Assembly (NCBI GenBank): GCA_003988855.1
Contig: QYAI01000002.1
Coordinates: forward strand, 148,341-212,340
Length of the DNA: 64,000 nt
From: Arachnopeziza araneosa
Lineage: Eukaryota; Ascomycota; Leotiomycetes; Helotiales; Arachnopezizaceae
Reading direction: 5' to 3'
Shown here: piece by piece, positions 11,231 to 22,499 of the stretch
Layout of the letters: each line of letters starts with the position of its first letter
Position numbering within the stretch: position 1 is the stretch's first letter
The notes under the pieces: model-generated
What the model was told of the DNA's origin: nothing
Database searches by the model: none
Seen by the model: only the letters and a program-made list of their open reading frames with translations
Program-made: the position numbers and the translations under genes

Positions 11231-12112
11231 ATGTTCTCACTCTGGCCTCTGGCTCTTGCTTTCGCCCTCACCGTGACAGCCGGGCCAGTTTTCCCTTCCT
11301 CAGAAACTCGAGAAACTCGAGAAACTCGAGAAACTCTCAACGCCAGAACAGCATGCACTTCCGCTCACCCAAAACCGGTTGTTCTTCTGCACGGACTAGG
11401 TGCTACGTACTATGAAGACATCAATCTTCTCAACACTTTCCTCCAGGGACAAGGCTTCTGCACCTTTGTCCTCACGTACGGAGCGTATCCCAATTTTCCC
11501 TACGTAGGCGGATTACTCCCTATTGAGACCTCAGCGCAACAGATTGCCGCTTTCATCACCCAGACTCTCTCAACCACAGGGGCCAGCAAAGTCGACTTGG
11601 TCGGTCACTCTGAGGGTGCATTCCAGTCCCTCTACGTCCCGAAACTCGAGGGCGTCGCAGCTGTCGTTGACAAAATTGTGGCCATTGCACCACCATCACA
11701 TGGTACCACTTTCGATGGCCTCTACAATCTCACCACCCTAATCCCAGGGACACCACCTATCCTAACGCTGGTTGTGAATGGACTCCTGATGGAGTTTGGC
11801 TGTCCCGCGTGTGCTGAGTTGCTACCCGGTGGATCGGCTGTGAAGAAACTGGACGCCGGACCCATTGCCCAACCTGGAAACAAGCTCACTATCATTGCTT
11901 CCAAGTCCGATGAGCTAGTTACGCCTACCGATACGGCGTTTGTGAATGAACCTGGAGTGACAAATATGTATGTTCAGGATTATTGTCCACATGATGCAGT
12001 AGGCCATCTAGATGAGGGGTATGATGAGAATATTTGGAATCTAGTGCTGTGTGCTTTAGAGAGTACATCTCCGTGTACATTTATGTGTCTTGAGGACGGT
12101 CTACCCGGTTGA
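11231..12112 (+). CDS. Secreted class 2 lipase (alpha/beta hydrolase)
   Basis: Intronless, 293 residues. An N-terminal signal peptide (about residues 1-18, hydrophobic, ending in TAG) suggests secretion. The mature part has the lipase oxyanion strand VVLLHGLG near residue 50, the nucleophile elbow GHSEG (Ser near residue 125), a candidate Asp in SKSDELVTP, and a candidate His in VGHLDEGYD. This is the order seen in the Pfam lipase class 2 family, where the elbow is usually GHSQG. Paired cysteines (CPAC, CALESTSPC) fit an extracellular enzyme. The likely reaction is hydrolysis of acylglycerol or ester bonds. A 9-bp tandem repeat just after the signal peptide encodes repeated Arg-Glu-Thr, which is probably a variable linker. 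Confidence 0.87.
   Translation: MFSLWPLALAFALTVTAGPVFPSSETRETRETRETLNARTACTSAHPKPVVLLHGLGATYYEDINLLNTFLQGQGFCTFVLTYGAYPNFPYVGGLLPIETSAQQIAAFITQTLSTTGASKVDLVGHSEGAFQSLYVPKLEGVAAVVDKIVAIAPPSHGTTFDGLYNLTTLIPGTPPILTLVVNGLLMEFGCPACAELLPGGSAVKKLDAGPIAQPGNKLTIIASKSDELVTPTDTAFVNEPGVTNMYVQDYCPHDAVGHLDEGYDENIWNLVLCALESTSPCTFMCLEDGLPG
11302..11337 (+). repeat. 9-bp in-frame tandem repeat in the lipase gene
   Basis: The unit AGAAACTCG occurs three times in perfect tandem, followed by a fourth copy with one change at its last base. Being a multiple of three, it adds or removes Arg-Glu-Thr units without shifting the frame, directly after the signal peptide. Confidence 0.9.
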
Positions 12113-12951
12113 GTGTTGAGGAAAGAGGACGATTACCTGTAATATAGCAACAACTCTTGATAAGTGAGCCTATAATTTAGATAACCTTTCCCGAGACCGG
12201 TCTTGTTGTACGATCCCTGTCTTCATACGCTCCTTTGTGTTCTCCGGAGCTGTTATTTCTCTGTTCAAGACTTTGAGGTCTCGCTGCTTTCTCTCCACAC
12301 TTATATCAGTAAGCAAGCATGCAAAGATGAGTGATTTAGCACAATGGATACTTAAAGATCACAGCCATTTCCATTTCATAATATTCTCACCTAGGCAACT
12401 CTCTAAAATCCGATAAGTTTCTATCCTGTATGGTGCAATTAGGAGCTGGGCTTGATTGTCATGGAAACTGGGACCGGGTTCTCTAATTAGGAAACGACAG
12501 TTGCATTATTCTTGAGGCGAATGAAGCTTCGATTTCTTTCCTGGCAGCAGTGTAACAACAACAATTTATACAACATCCTTACCACCTCCTCCTGCCTGAA
12601 TTTCAGGAATCAGCTTAATTCATAAATTACTAATGGCACATTGTTCACCAAATCAAGGCACGAGAAGTTTGGTGTCAATGACTTTTATTAAGAGTTTCTA
12701 AAAAAGCAACGGAAGATTCTCTGCATCTCTTGCAGAATATCCACACATATCCCGCTGAATATCCACGCAGTGATTCACACCGCATCAAGTGTCATGTAGT
12801 GTACAGAGAGGAATAACGAATTGTTGGTAAGAAAATCCAGGCAAAAGAGAAAAATCCAGGCCAAGTATCTATCCATAGACCGATGAGTGAATCCAAAGTC
12901 GCTAACCGTCAGTTGTGAATCGTGAATGATCAGTCGTTAGTTGTACAGTAC
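12113..12951. other. Intergenic, 3' ends of two convergent genes
   Basis: About 840 bp of spacer holding the downstream regions of the lipase (plus) and the 716-residue protein (minus). A 10-bp sequence, AAATCCAGGC, occurs twice within 30 bp near 12835-12860. Nothing else is recognisable. Confidence 0.4.
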
Positions 12952-15244
12952 CTAAAAGCCAGATCTCATTTCGGCTGCCATTTGCGCACCCAACTGCTCT
13001 CCATGTCGCTCCTTCATCCTCTCAATGCTGCCTCCCTTGAGCCATTGGGATTCAATCTCCTCGACTGCTTCAGAAACGGTATAATGGATACCGAATCGGT
13101 TAGGAACCATACCGAGAGCCTCCTTCAAGGGAGTGTTGGATGTGTGAACAGAGAAAGATTTTTCGACCGGATTTTCAATCATGTTTCCATCCTTGTCAAC
13201 ATCACCTCGAGCCAAAGCAATCTTCAAGTAGGTCTCATCAGCGACACCCAAGTGAACCAATCCTTCCTCGGTATTGACGATGGCACCTGTAGCAAAGGTA
13301 TCACGGTTGAAAGATGGGGTCCAACGAAAATCGCTGAACTGCTTGTTATAGGCATGGGCATAAGTGCGCAATTGATCGAGGTTAATATCAGTAACAACGT
13401 GAAGACCAAGGCCAAGGGCTTTACAGATCTGACCTCGATACTGAAACTCCAGCTGATGGTTGGAAAGGAGGCTTGGCATACCTCTGTATTGCCAGCCAGA
13501 CTTCTTGTGACCTGCGGACAACTTAAAATGAGCTTCATGAACATCTTGCTGAGCACCCTTCTGAAACATGCCAGCAAGCGCTACATTTTCTTCACTAGGT
13601 GCGCTAACTGCAGGGGATGATTTGACCAAGGGAGAGTGGGTGCCTGTCTCAGAAATGGTCTGGCCTCTGACAGATGACTGAACCTCAAAGCTGGGGTGAA
13701 GGTTGGACAAATATTCCTGGCCCAAGAAGGATTTTTGATTATCATGAGCAATGCGTCTGTTTGTGGGGGAAGCAACCAAGCCAGAACCGGTGGTCAAGAA
13801 GCCATTTCCCAAAGGAGACGACTGATTGTTGAAGAGTTTTCGATTAACAGAAGAGGGGCCTGAATTGAAGGGTGAGAATACCTGGCTGGCCGGTGAAGAG
13901 AAGATATTAGATGGGGAGCCTACAAAGCCTTCAGGAGTAGGTTCAGCAGGATACATGTAGCTTGGCGAGGCAGACTCATTGGAAGACAACTCCTCATAGA
14001 CACTGCTCGGAGTGCCAGTTGTCTGACCAGGAGATGGGTAATGAGCATTGCTGTAGCCTGCAATATTTTCTCTCTTGCTTGGGGTCTTTGGTGGAGGGTT
14101 GGAACCGCTGATTGGAGCGTCGATGTCCGATCCAGCTCCAACGTAAACACTCTTTTGGCCTGCATCTGATCTGGTTCTCTTTTGTCTTGAAGGTCTCTCG
14201 GAATTGTGGAAGGAAATGTCCAAATCGGCAAACTCATCCTCCGACTCATCATCGTCATCGTCCTCCGACTCCTCACTATATTCTTCCTCAACCGTCTTAC
14301 TGCGGGAGGCACGCTTTCGCTTGGCGGGAGAGATCTTTCTGCCACGAGAAGTGCCAGCTGCACTCTTCAAGTTGACCAACTTGAACTGGTACTCCTCGTC
14401 CTTGACCTTGGCCTTGGGAACCTCCGGGCCAAAAACGCCCGTCAGAATGCCCTGGATCTTCTCCTTGTCATCAACACCTCTCTTAATAGCCGCACGACCA
14501 ATATGATTTTGTTGGTCCCGAATTTTGTTGATCCTATTATTATTCTCTTTTCCCTATGACCTATCAGTTATAATCTACAGAGTCCTGAAATTGACTTACC
14601 TTCAACTCCTTATGTGGATTATCTATAAGACGATGGATAAACGCGGGATCCAGAAGCATCTTGCACACGGCCTTATTTACCTGAAAGAGGGTTAGCAACT
14701 ATGTCGAAAAATGAGTCATCAATTTGTACTCTAAGTGCATAGATGACCGCTTGCAAGCGATCCTCAGCTGTTTCGAATGAATCGTCGACTTTGAGACCAT
14801 GATGAGGAAGAACAAGTCTACCTTGAAAGGCTGCATCATAGGTGTTGACCTGTACAAGCTGTCAGTCTGAATACTCGAATTTCATAGTGAGCCTACCAAG
14901 ATATCCCAGCAAGCGCTCTCGATGGCATAGTTAGGGTAGTAACCAGTGGTGAGTCGGGTCGCGGCCTGACATTGTTTTCCTGACGCCAACTTCTTATCTG
15001 TAATCTTCTCAACGTTCATGAAAGCTTCCCAGATCTTTTTGATCCACGGAAGAGGATCTTTGGGGTACCGGCTAGGATCAACGTTGGGATCGTAACTGTG
15101 TATGTTTTTAATCAGGCAGAGGTACTGCGTGGTTGCAACATTATGGTCCACCTCATCGTCCGAGCTGACCGAGGCAATACCTTCTTCTTGAATCTTTTGG
15201 CCATGGTTAATTTGACCAATTGATTTAGTTGAACCTTCGTCCAT
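12952..15244 (-). CDS. Uncharacterised conserved-looking protein, 716 residues
   Basis: Four exons on the minus strand (15244-14897, 14849-14730, 14680-14600, 14553-12952) join in frame; introns are 46-49 bp with clear donors and acceptors. I do not recognise a domain. The first about 250 residues look folded, with aromatic and Cys/Trp-rich stretches such as YYPNYAIESACWDIL. A Lys/Arg-rich segment and a long acidic Asp/Glu run follow around residues 275-300, then a Ser/Pro-rich, probably disordered middle. The last about 170 residues again look folded (GWQYRGMPSLLSNHQLEF, then FSDFRWTPSFNRDTFATG). The basic and acidic tracts suggest a nuclear protein, but that is only inference. Confidence 0.8.
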
Positions 15245-15839
15245 TTGGGCTGACCGAGAATTGTTGTCAGGGTTTGTGTTTCGCTACAGAGGAAGATGAA
15301 GGTAATGTGTTCGAAGATTGAGTGACGAGGACGAGGCAGGTTGAGAAGGATTAAAAATGAAGACGAAGTGTAAGATGGGAGCGATGTGAACTTGTGAGGT
15401 TCATGTTCAAGATTGAGATAGAGGTAGCAAGGTGACTTCGTTCCAAGCACGTGAAGCAATGGCTTCCGCTGGTAAGATATGACAACCACTTGGGGTTCCA
15501 CATGATGGTGGTAGATCAAATACTGCAAAGAGTACTCTTGGAGTTTGTGATTGACGTGGTGGGGGAGATATGAATAGATAATACTAACAGGTTTTGAAGT
15601 CCATGGTAAGGACTACGAAGGTGGGTGGAATCGCAAGCGTTGCGTGCAGAATAAACCAAGTATTGTTAGTACGAGTAGACAGTACAAGAGCAAGAGAGCG
15701 ATCAAGTACAGCAATTGCAATTGAGCTTGCAAAGCTGTGGTGATGAAGTTGTTGGGTGGAGGAGGAGGAGGAGACGAGGCACAAAGATTTGGCAAATTTG
15801 CAAAATAACAACTTCGCTTCGCCCCAAGAGGCTACTATA

Positions 15840-15892
15840 AAGCGGAGAGATTCTCCGCATGGAATACTCTGAAGCGGAGAGATCTCCGCATG
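15840..15892. repeat. Two tandem near-identical palindromes
   Basis: A unit beginning AAGCGGAGAGAT and ending CTCCGCATG occurs twice, 32 bp apart. Each copy is an inverted repeat: arms GCGGAGA and TCTCCGC at 15842-15848/15852-15858 (3-base spacer) and at 15874-15880/15883-15889 (2-base spacer). The flanking bases are also partly shared, so this is a tandem duplication of a palindromic element. Confidence 0.8.
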
Positions 15893-17388
15893 AAATAACT
15901 TGTCTGATAAGGCTTTCGATACCTCAAACCGCCAGAGTGACTGGCAAGGCTAACATCATCAAGAACTTCTACCATCTAGAGCAAGACAAGTTGTCACTAT
16001 CCACATCTAGTTTGTACAGAGACAAGAAGCTGATATTGAATAGAAGACTACTATCCCAACGTCCAGACAATACCCAGACAATGTTGAGACACCAGCCTCA
16101 ATGGACTCGATTAGGTTATCAAGCCGTAAAGAGGAGAACTACTATCTTAAGCACTGCTCGACGAAACTCGGTGGAGTGCTGCAAGTCACTGGATAACCTC
16201 GATTATCAGCTTCAGAGTTTCTTTCTAGTAAATGAAGTGGTTTCAAACGATGTCCGGTGAGCTAGGACTCTCTTTCACCGACGGGCGTCTCTATGCATCC
16301 ATGTTTGTCTGCTTGTCATGAAACATTTTTCCTTCTCTTTTCTTTTTTCTCTTTCTTTTCTTTTGACAAGAAACACGAAAAATATGATTTTTGAGTTGGC
16401 ATTCAGGGACGAATTCAAATCCTAACTTTGAGCGTTCCAGCAAGTAAAAACCAGTACTTTTGAGTGTTTAAGGGAAAGTATATGTTATAAGCTTAGACTT
16501 CTCAACATTCGAAGACAGCTGAGCCAAAGACAATTCACTCTAGTGAGAGAGTGTTCATATAATTGCATAGTTGCATAGCAAACCAAAGCCTTCAAAAGTC
16601 CTGGGAAAAGATAATTTGACAAAATTTAAAACCTACAAAATGACGGTAAAAAGAGCTATAATAAACTATCGAAGTCTTGCAATAGAGAGATCTGATGATA
16701 GTGGTAAATTGACGGAAATTGGACTGAAGATATTGATAATATAGTTTTTGCAACTCGCCTCTAAGCGCTCTTCAACAAATGTAAGAAACAATTTTGCGGC
16801 TATATATCTGAGGAAATATATTTCGTCCCTCAAAGACGTGTGTGTATCCGCGATTGGGTCTTAAAAAGAGACGCAGACCTCGGCACTAGGACAGAAAAGA
16901 AACGACTTTATACCCGTGTCTGTAAGTGATATTATATAAGCATTACTTGAAGGAATCGGCTAATGGGTGTGGGTATGCTGGGAGCGACAAGGCGATGACA
17001 AAAGCTCGTCCTTGATACCCTTTAAACAGATATATACTTCTGTACTCTCAAAGACATAGGGAAAATACGAACACCATTGGATCCTGTAGGATATCATGCT
17101 TTAGCTCAATGGATGGTTGTTGACTCAAGCCAATTCTTGGAGCGAAGGCTGCAGGTGTTATTTTCTGTTATTTTCTCGTCGTTTTGCTGTTCTGTAAACT
17201 TCGAAGTCCTTGAACATAACTCTAGCTTCCAGTCATAACCGCGGTTCCATTATTGATCGAGGAGAGCTTTGAGAGTTACAAGGACAGATCAACTAGCTTT
17301 AGTTTGTCAGCGAAAGCAATTCCTAGCGCGAAAGATAGTAACATTACAATTCTTGGGCGATCCCCAGCAACTTTGTCAACTCATATCG

Positions 17389-17467
17389 TAGCTTAGTGGT
17401 TAAACGAGTATCTCTGACTGAGTATCTCTGACTGAGTGACCAGGTGCGGGCGGTGCCTCGAACTGGG
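17389..17467 (+). other. tRNA-like sequence with box A and degenerate box B
   Basis: TAGCTTAGTGG at 17389-17399 matches the RNA polymerase III box A consensus. GCCTCGAACTGG, about 55 bp downstream, resembles a mutated box B. A 14-bp unit (GAGTATCTCTGACT) is tandemly duplicated at 17406-17433, where an anticodon arm would lie. I could not fold a complete cloverleaf. It may be a tRNA pseudogene or the head of a tRNA-derived SINE. Confidence 0.3.
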
Positions 17468-18864
17468 AAGTTGAACTTAAAGTGAGGCGGCCGGTTCTTC
17501 GTCTCGCCAATGCTACTCTGCTTGGCGTTTCTCGTACCGTAAAGTCGGAGTAACACTAGAATTGTATTCTTGTCTTTCTTGGATACGATTCTAGAGTTTT
17601 AAAGGCCATACTGGCAACTTGTGGACACGACAGGGCTGTTTCTATCCAACTAAGTTAGCATCCTCCTCAGATATTTTCAAACAAGTATGTTGTTCTGATG
17701 AATTCGAATTCAGTCCGGGTTAGATACATACCTCAAATCTTGGCGGCTACTTGAAGGAGTAGAGTGTTATTTACAGTCCTGAAAGAATAGTTAATACGAA
17801 GTAGTTGCACCGTGAAATTTGGAGGTGTACTTGTTGAAAACTTCAACTGGGCCGAAGAAACTAAAGCTTGGAGCGCGGTGCGCCATCGCTCAGCTCTGGA
17901 ATACTTTTTTTGTATGCTTAGAAACTAGAATAGCAAGGTTTTCACAAGCCATCATAGCAACTCAACTTATTCACGGTGGTCATCTTTACGAATAGTACAT
18001 CAGATATTAACTAGATTGGCAAACAATGGCAAGATACCGAAGAGTTTTGTTCCTCCTTCATAAAGGGGTATCCATCCCTTGACGAAGTGGTTTGTAACCA
18101 TACTAATTGAAGCTACAGAATCACTCAAACAACTTCCTAAGTCTAATAATCTGGTTACGCAAAACAGGATAGGATAAAGAGGGCGGGTAGATGGATAATG
18201 TACACTGCTGTATCAAAGAATTACTGGACCAAATCTTGACTTAAACGGCAGAGACAGATTGCCGTCCTGGTGCATAAAGTGCATTTTCTCTAGTCCAAGG
18301 CTTGACACATCGATATGGGATCTCAAGGGAAGCTGTTCAACTCCGTGAGTGGCCAGAGTGTCTCGAACTTCAGCGAGAGTCTCAAACAGCTTATGGAAGG
18401 TTATTGGTGGTCATAAGAACATACTGTATGACCAACGAGGCAAGAAACTACCTAACTCATTCTTAGAGAGTGAGAACAAGAAGCCAGCTTGTTGAATGAA
18501 AACTCGCAGAACTGAGGAGCTACGAACTACCGCATTTGATAACATGGCATCTACTTAGAAATGAGCCTATTAAAATCTGTCAAAGCACGCCCTGATGGTG
18601 AAGTTGGCCTCGATGAAGGTTTAATAGACGGAGTTAGTAGATAAGTAGATGCGGTGGTACTGAGTACTATAACTCTTTCGGAAAATCCGCTTATTTTTTG
18701 AATGGGCACTCAACTGAAGAAGGCAGCAAAACAGAAATCTTCAAAAGAAGCGGCGCGGAAACCAGGATAGTTTGCACTATGATGAGGCCAGACTCCTGTA
18801 CTCCCCGTATGCAATAAACCAACAACGCCTATGGGATTGACTTTTGCCTCATCTTGGTATTCTC

Positions 18865-19984
18865 TTACCATCCACGTCTCCCTCTTCCCCTACCGAAATT
18901 TCCTCCACGACGGTTTCCAGTATCCCCACCCATGCCTTGATCAAAGCCATATTGACCTTGCCCTTGCCCAAATCCCGGTTGACCGCCAAACCCTTGACCT
19001 TGATTCCCTCCCTGAGCGCCAGAAGCATTTCCAGAGCTATTTTGGCCCCCTTGCATGGCCGCGAACATAGCAGCTGGGTCCATTTGGCTTGGGTCCATAC
19101 CAGAAGTCATCATTTGCTGCATCATCTGCTGCATATCTGCCGGCATTCCCTCCATGCCAGGTATCTGGCCTCCTCCTGCAGCTCCCGGAATCATGCCTGG
19201 CATTGCTCCCATAGCCATCATCATGTTCATATCCTCAAACATTTTCTTATTATTTTGGGCAATCTTATCGGCATTAAATTCTGACCGTAAAGACTCCTGC
19301 TTGCTCGCATAAAGCGCCCATGTGAATTCATCAAATCCGTAATTAAAGTAATCAGTAATGTCGGTGCCTGGTCGCCGCCATGGCTTTTCGTTTTCAGGGA
19401 GATCTTAGAAGGTTAGTAGAAGCTCCGAGTTAAAATAACTTTGATATACCTTCATCGATGACGACTTGGGTAATAGGTTTTCCAGCTGGCTCGTATATTG
19501 GTTTCGCATCAACATCGATCTTAGAAGTAGCAATTCCCGGCAAATCAGCTCCAGACACAGTAGTGCCTTTCGCCGACTCTTTCCTTGATGGTTTAGATAT
19601 TACGTCGCTTGATCCAGTTCTCTGAGGAATATTTCGTATCTCATTATACTTTGCTTGACTACTTGTTCATCAGCTTGAGTTATGCAAATCGTAAGAGCAG
19701 TATTATACGTAGGGGGCGGCGCTTTTGAGCCATCTTTTCGCTCCGTAATGATGTCTATATCCTATCTCTAGCATGAGCAATAATTCCATAGTAATTGTGC
19801 CTCTCCCTACTGAATCGCTTCCTGAATCTGCCTCGTCTTCTTCCTCGCCCTCTTCTAGGTCTTCATCTTCCTGCTCTCCACTGGGATTTGACTGCGGCTC
19901 GCCATGGGTGGCGTGTAATTCTTCTGGAACTTCTGGCGCACTCTCCTCGGGAGCATAAAAGTCATCGTCTTCATCGACGTCCAT
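18865..19984 (-). CDS. FIP1: Pre-mRNA polyadenylation factor FIP1
   Basis: Four exons (19984-19811, 19761-19709, 19658-19450, 19403-18865) give 324 residues; introns are 46-50 bp. FIP1 is the subunit of the cleavage and polyadenylation factor that links poly(A) polymerase to the complex in the nucleus. The N-terminus is acidic (EDLEEGEEEDE), typical of the poly(A) polymerase-binding region. The diagnostic Fip1 motif follows, split across the last intron and readable as LPENEKPWRRPGTDITDYF and then NYGFDEFTWALYASKQE. The C-terminus is Met/Gln/Gly-rich with MQQMMQQMM and ends in RGG-like repeats (GRGRGRRGW). Its start codon is 181 bp from that of the divergent NUP49 gene. Confidence 0.95.
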
Positions 19985-20165
19985 TTTGAAAGCTGCTATG
20001 ATGCTGCAGGAAGTTTGCGTTGTGGCGTTGTTCTGTTGACGTTGGAGCTTTCAGCCGCTAGCGCGATCCTCGTTTTGACGCGTTCCCCAGATTTTTCGAC
20101 AGGTCTTAACTAGGTAGTTCACTGGGCTTCTGCTTCCACTGTACCAGTATACTTTCTCAATCTCG
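19985..20165. promoter_or_regulatory. Shared divergent promoter of FIP1 and NUP49
   Basis: 181 bp lie between the two start codons, so the two genes must share this promoter region. No specific motif identified. Confidence 0.5.
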
Positions 20166-21858
20166 ATGGCTCTTTCTCGGTCTGCCAGTGGCCCTGGCGG
20201 GTTGAGTATTAATACTAGCTCTGCAAATTCCCTGTTGTATGTGAGCACCCGTCGCAGCTGCCTCGATCGCTACATTCCACGCACTCTTCACTAACAAACA
20301 AACTTTAGCGGGTCAAATCCAAGCGCAACAGGAGGAATGTTCGGCAGCACGCAGGCTAGCAAACCGCTCTTCGGTGCATCCAATACTACTACGGCTCCCC
20401 AGACTGGTGGGTTGTTCGGTTCAACTCAACCAGCAACAGGTGGATTATTTGGATCAGCGGCGAATGCGACTTCTTCACAAGCACCAGCTACCGGAGGCCT
20501 CTTTGGATCTTCAACCCAACCGGCAACCACAGGAGGTCTGTTCGGAGCTTCAACTCAGCCACCAGCTACTGGGGGTCTGTTTGGAGCTTCAACTCAACCG
20601 CCGGCGACTGGAGGGCTTTTTGGAGCTTCATCGCAACCTCAAACTGGTGGTGGTCTATTTGGGTCAGCAGCTTCTTCACAACCACAAGCTGGAGGCCTAT
20701 TTGGTACTGCTCAGCCTCAGCCCGCATCTCAACCTCAGCCTACAGGCGGACTATTTCCTAGTTTAGGGCAGCAGAACCAGTCAACGGGAGGACTTTTTGG
20801 TGCTACCACAAATACACAACCAGCACAAAGCGGAGGACTTTTCGGTTCGAATAACGCAACACAAAGCGGGGGACTCTTTGGTTCGAATACACAGACCCAG
20901 AATAGACCTACTAATTCATTGTTGTAAGTTTCCCTGCTCATTTCAATACACCTTTCTAACATCCTCCAGTGGCGGCCTTGGTGGTACTCAAAATCAGCAA
21001 ACTCAACCACAGCAATCTACGATGTTCGGCGCAAGTCAAAATCAAGGAGGGCTTCTCGGCAATACTGGCTTGAGTTTAGGACAATCTTCAAATCAACAGC
21101 AAACGGTGCCTGGCGTACGAATTGATACCGCAAATATCCGAAGTACAACAAGATTTAATGACCTGCACGAAGACCTTCAAAAGCAAATCGAAAACTTTGA
21201 TGCTGCTATTCAAGCTCAGATTCAACTTAAAAATGACTGCGATGCCATCATGCCTTCACATAACTCGCAATTAGCGCAAGTTCCTATTGACGTGGACTTC
21301 TGTAGTCGTAAGTTGCTTGGCGTCCAAAACGCTGAAAGCTCGGATGCACAGTCTATCGCTGTTCTCAAGAAGCACGTCGATATTGATGTTCAGAATGCTA
21401 GCCTAAGTGTTAATGCCATCCATAACTTGAGACTACCATATCAATACCACACAACTGGTATATGGAATCAAAAAGCAAGTTCGAATGACAATCGCGCTCA
21501 GCAAAGGAGTGAAACGGAAGATATTGTTGGCTTCTTCTCGAAGACTACTGAGGAATTAGCCAGCACTCTCTCCACCTATCAAAAACACATCACGGAAATT
21601 GAACAGCACTTACGTGGTGTCGAAGCGAACAGCGCACAGCAGATCAATGCCTTGGTGGCGAGGCGAAATGGGAGTTCCAGTGGGGAAGAAGATCCACGTA
21701 TGCAATTAGGTGGTGTCTTTAGGGACTTGGAATCGAGTCTTTTGGGTGTTGCTGCAAAAGTCGGATCATGCAGAGATGATATTCAGAGTCTGCAGCTTGG
21801 CCAATTTAAGGCTCCTCAAAGTAGACAGCCAAATGGACATAGGGGTGGCGTGTATTAA
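20166..21858 (+). CDS. NUP49: FG-repeat nucleoporin NUP49
   Basis: Three exons (20166-20236, 20309-20923, 20970-21858) give 524 residues. The first exon is short and begins MALSRSASGPGG; splicing at 20237/20308 joins it to FGSNPSATGGMFG, so starting at the ATG at 20337 would miss it. Residues about 24-290 are FG repeats, mostly GGLFG units separated by Gln/Pro/Ser/Thr linkers, which form the nuclear pore permeability barrier. The C-terminal about 230 residues are helical and coiled-coil-like (STTRFNDLHEDLQKQIE, then ELASTLSTYQKHITEIE) and match the part that binds NSP1 and NUP57 in the central channel complex. The product acts at nuclear pores in mRNA export and protein import. Confidence 0.92.
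20400..20900 (+). repeat. Imperfect GLFG-coding tandem repeats
   Basis: More than a dozen GGNGG-CT(A/T/G)-TT(T/C)-GG(A/T) units encode GGLFG within NUP49 exon 2. Two neighbouring units near 20537-20630 are nearly identical over about 45 bp, suggesting recent internal duplication. Confidence 0.8.
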
Positions 21859-22499
21859 TGTCAACGAAGCAGATGCACGGAAGTGTACACGAGGAGTTTG
21901 GGTGTTCAGGCTGCATAATTGGGCTTGGTGAAATACTAGAGAGATGAGGCCTGTAAGAAAGATACCAAAAATTCAGATAATCATCATAGTCCCATTACAC
22001 AGATGCTCCTTACTCCGCGTGAAGTATACCTATTAGACAGTTTGTTGACTCTAATCATTGAGAACAACAAGCTAATGAGTTTCTTCATCATCTCATAAAA
22101 CCACTTCAAGCAGGTTACAGACTCGAACAATCATCTTAAAGAGAGTTTAGTTCTAGGTTTAAATCTGCCAAAGAAGTTTTCGGCAGACTGATTCAAAGCG
22201 ACGGAGCAGATGTATATATCTTAAAAGATCTATCTATAAATCTCACATATACAAAGAATCTTCCAGGGGCATTTTCATCTTCCAGCAATGGTTCGGTGGT
22301 GGAACCGGAAGTTATGGGTGAACGAAATGGAAGTTGTGCTTTCCAAATCAGGAAGCTTCTTCGCATTGCCCAAACGAATCTCAACATCTCTCTTCTTTAA
22401 CCACATCATAATAATCTCGATTCCAGAATTGTTGCCGTGAATATTATTTTCAGTGTTATTCTATGACTATACCAGAAATTCCTACAACGTCATCCCGTC
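21859..22499. other. Intergenic, no gene seen
   Basis: About 640 bp between NUP49 and the SHOC1/Zip2-like gene; presumed terminator of the first and promoter of the second. Confidence 0.4.

Larger units (their letters stand above)
15245..18864. other. Gene-poor 3.6-kb region
   Basis: No gene with recognisable product. It contains a CT/AG-rich tract near 15760, a duplicated palindrome at 15840-15892, a pyrimidine tract at 16327-16365, and a tRNA-like sequence near 17389-17467. The longest open frame (15859-16260, plus) begins between the palindromes and has an unfamiliar composition. The remainder is AT-rich and may be decayed repeat DNA, but I see no terminal repeats. Confidence 0.45.

Noticed and set aside
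15859..16260. 133-residue open frame next to the palindromes
   Set aside because: No resemblance to any protein; its start overlaps the palindrome duplication; probably chance.
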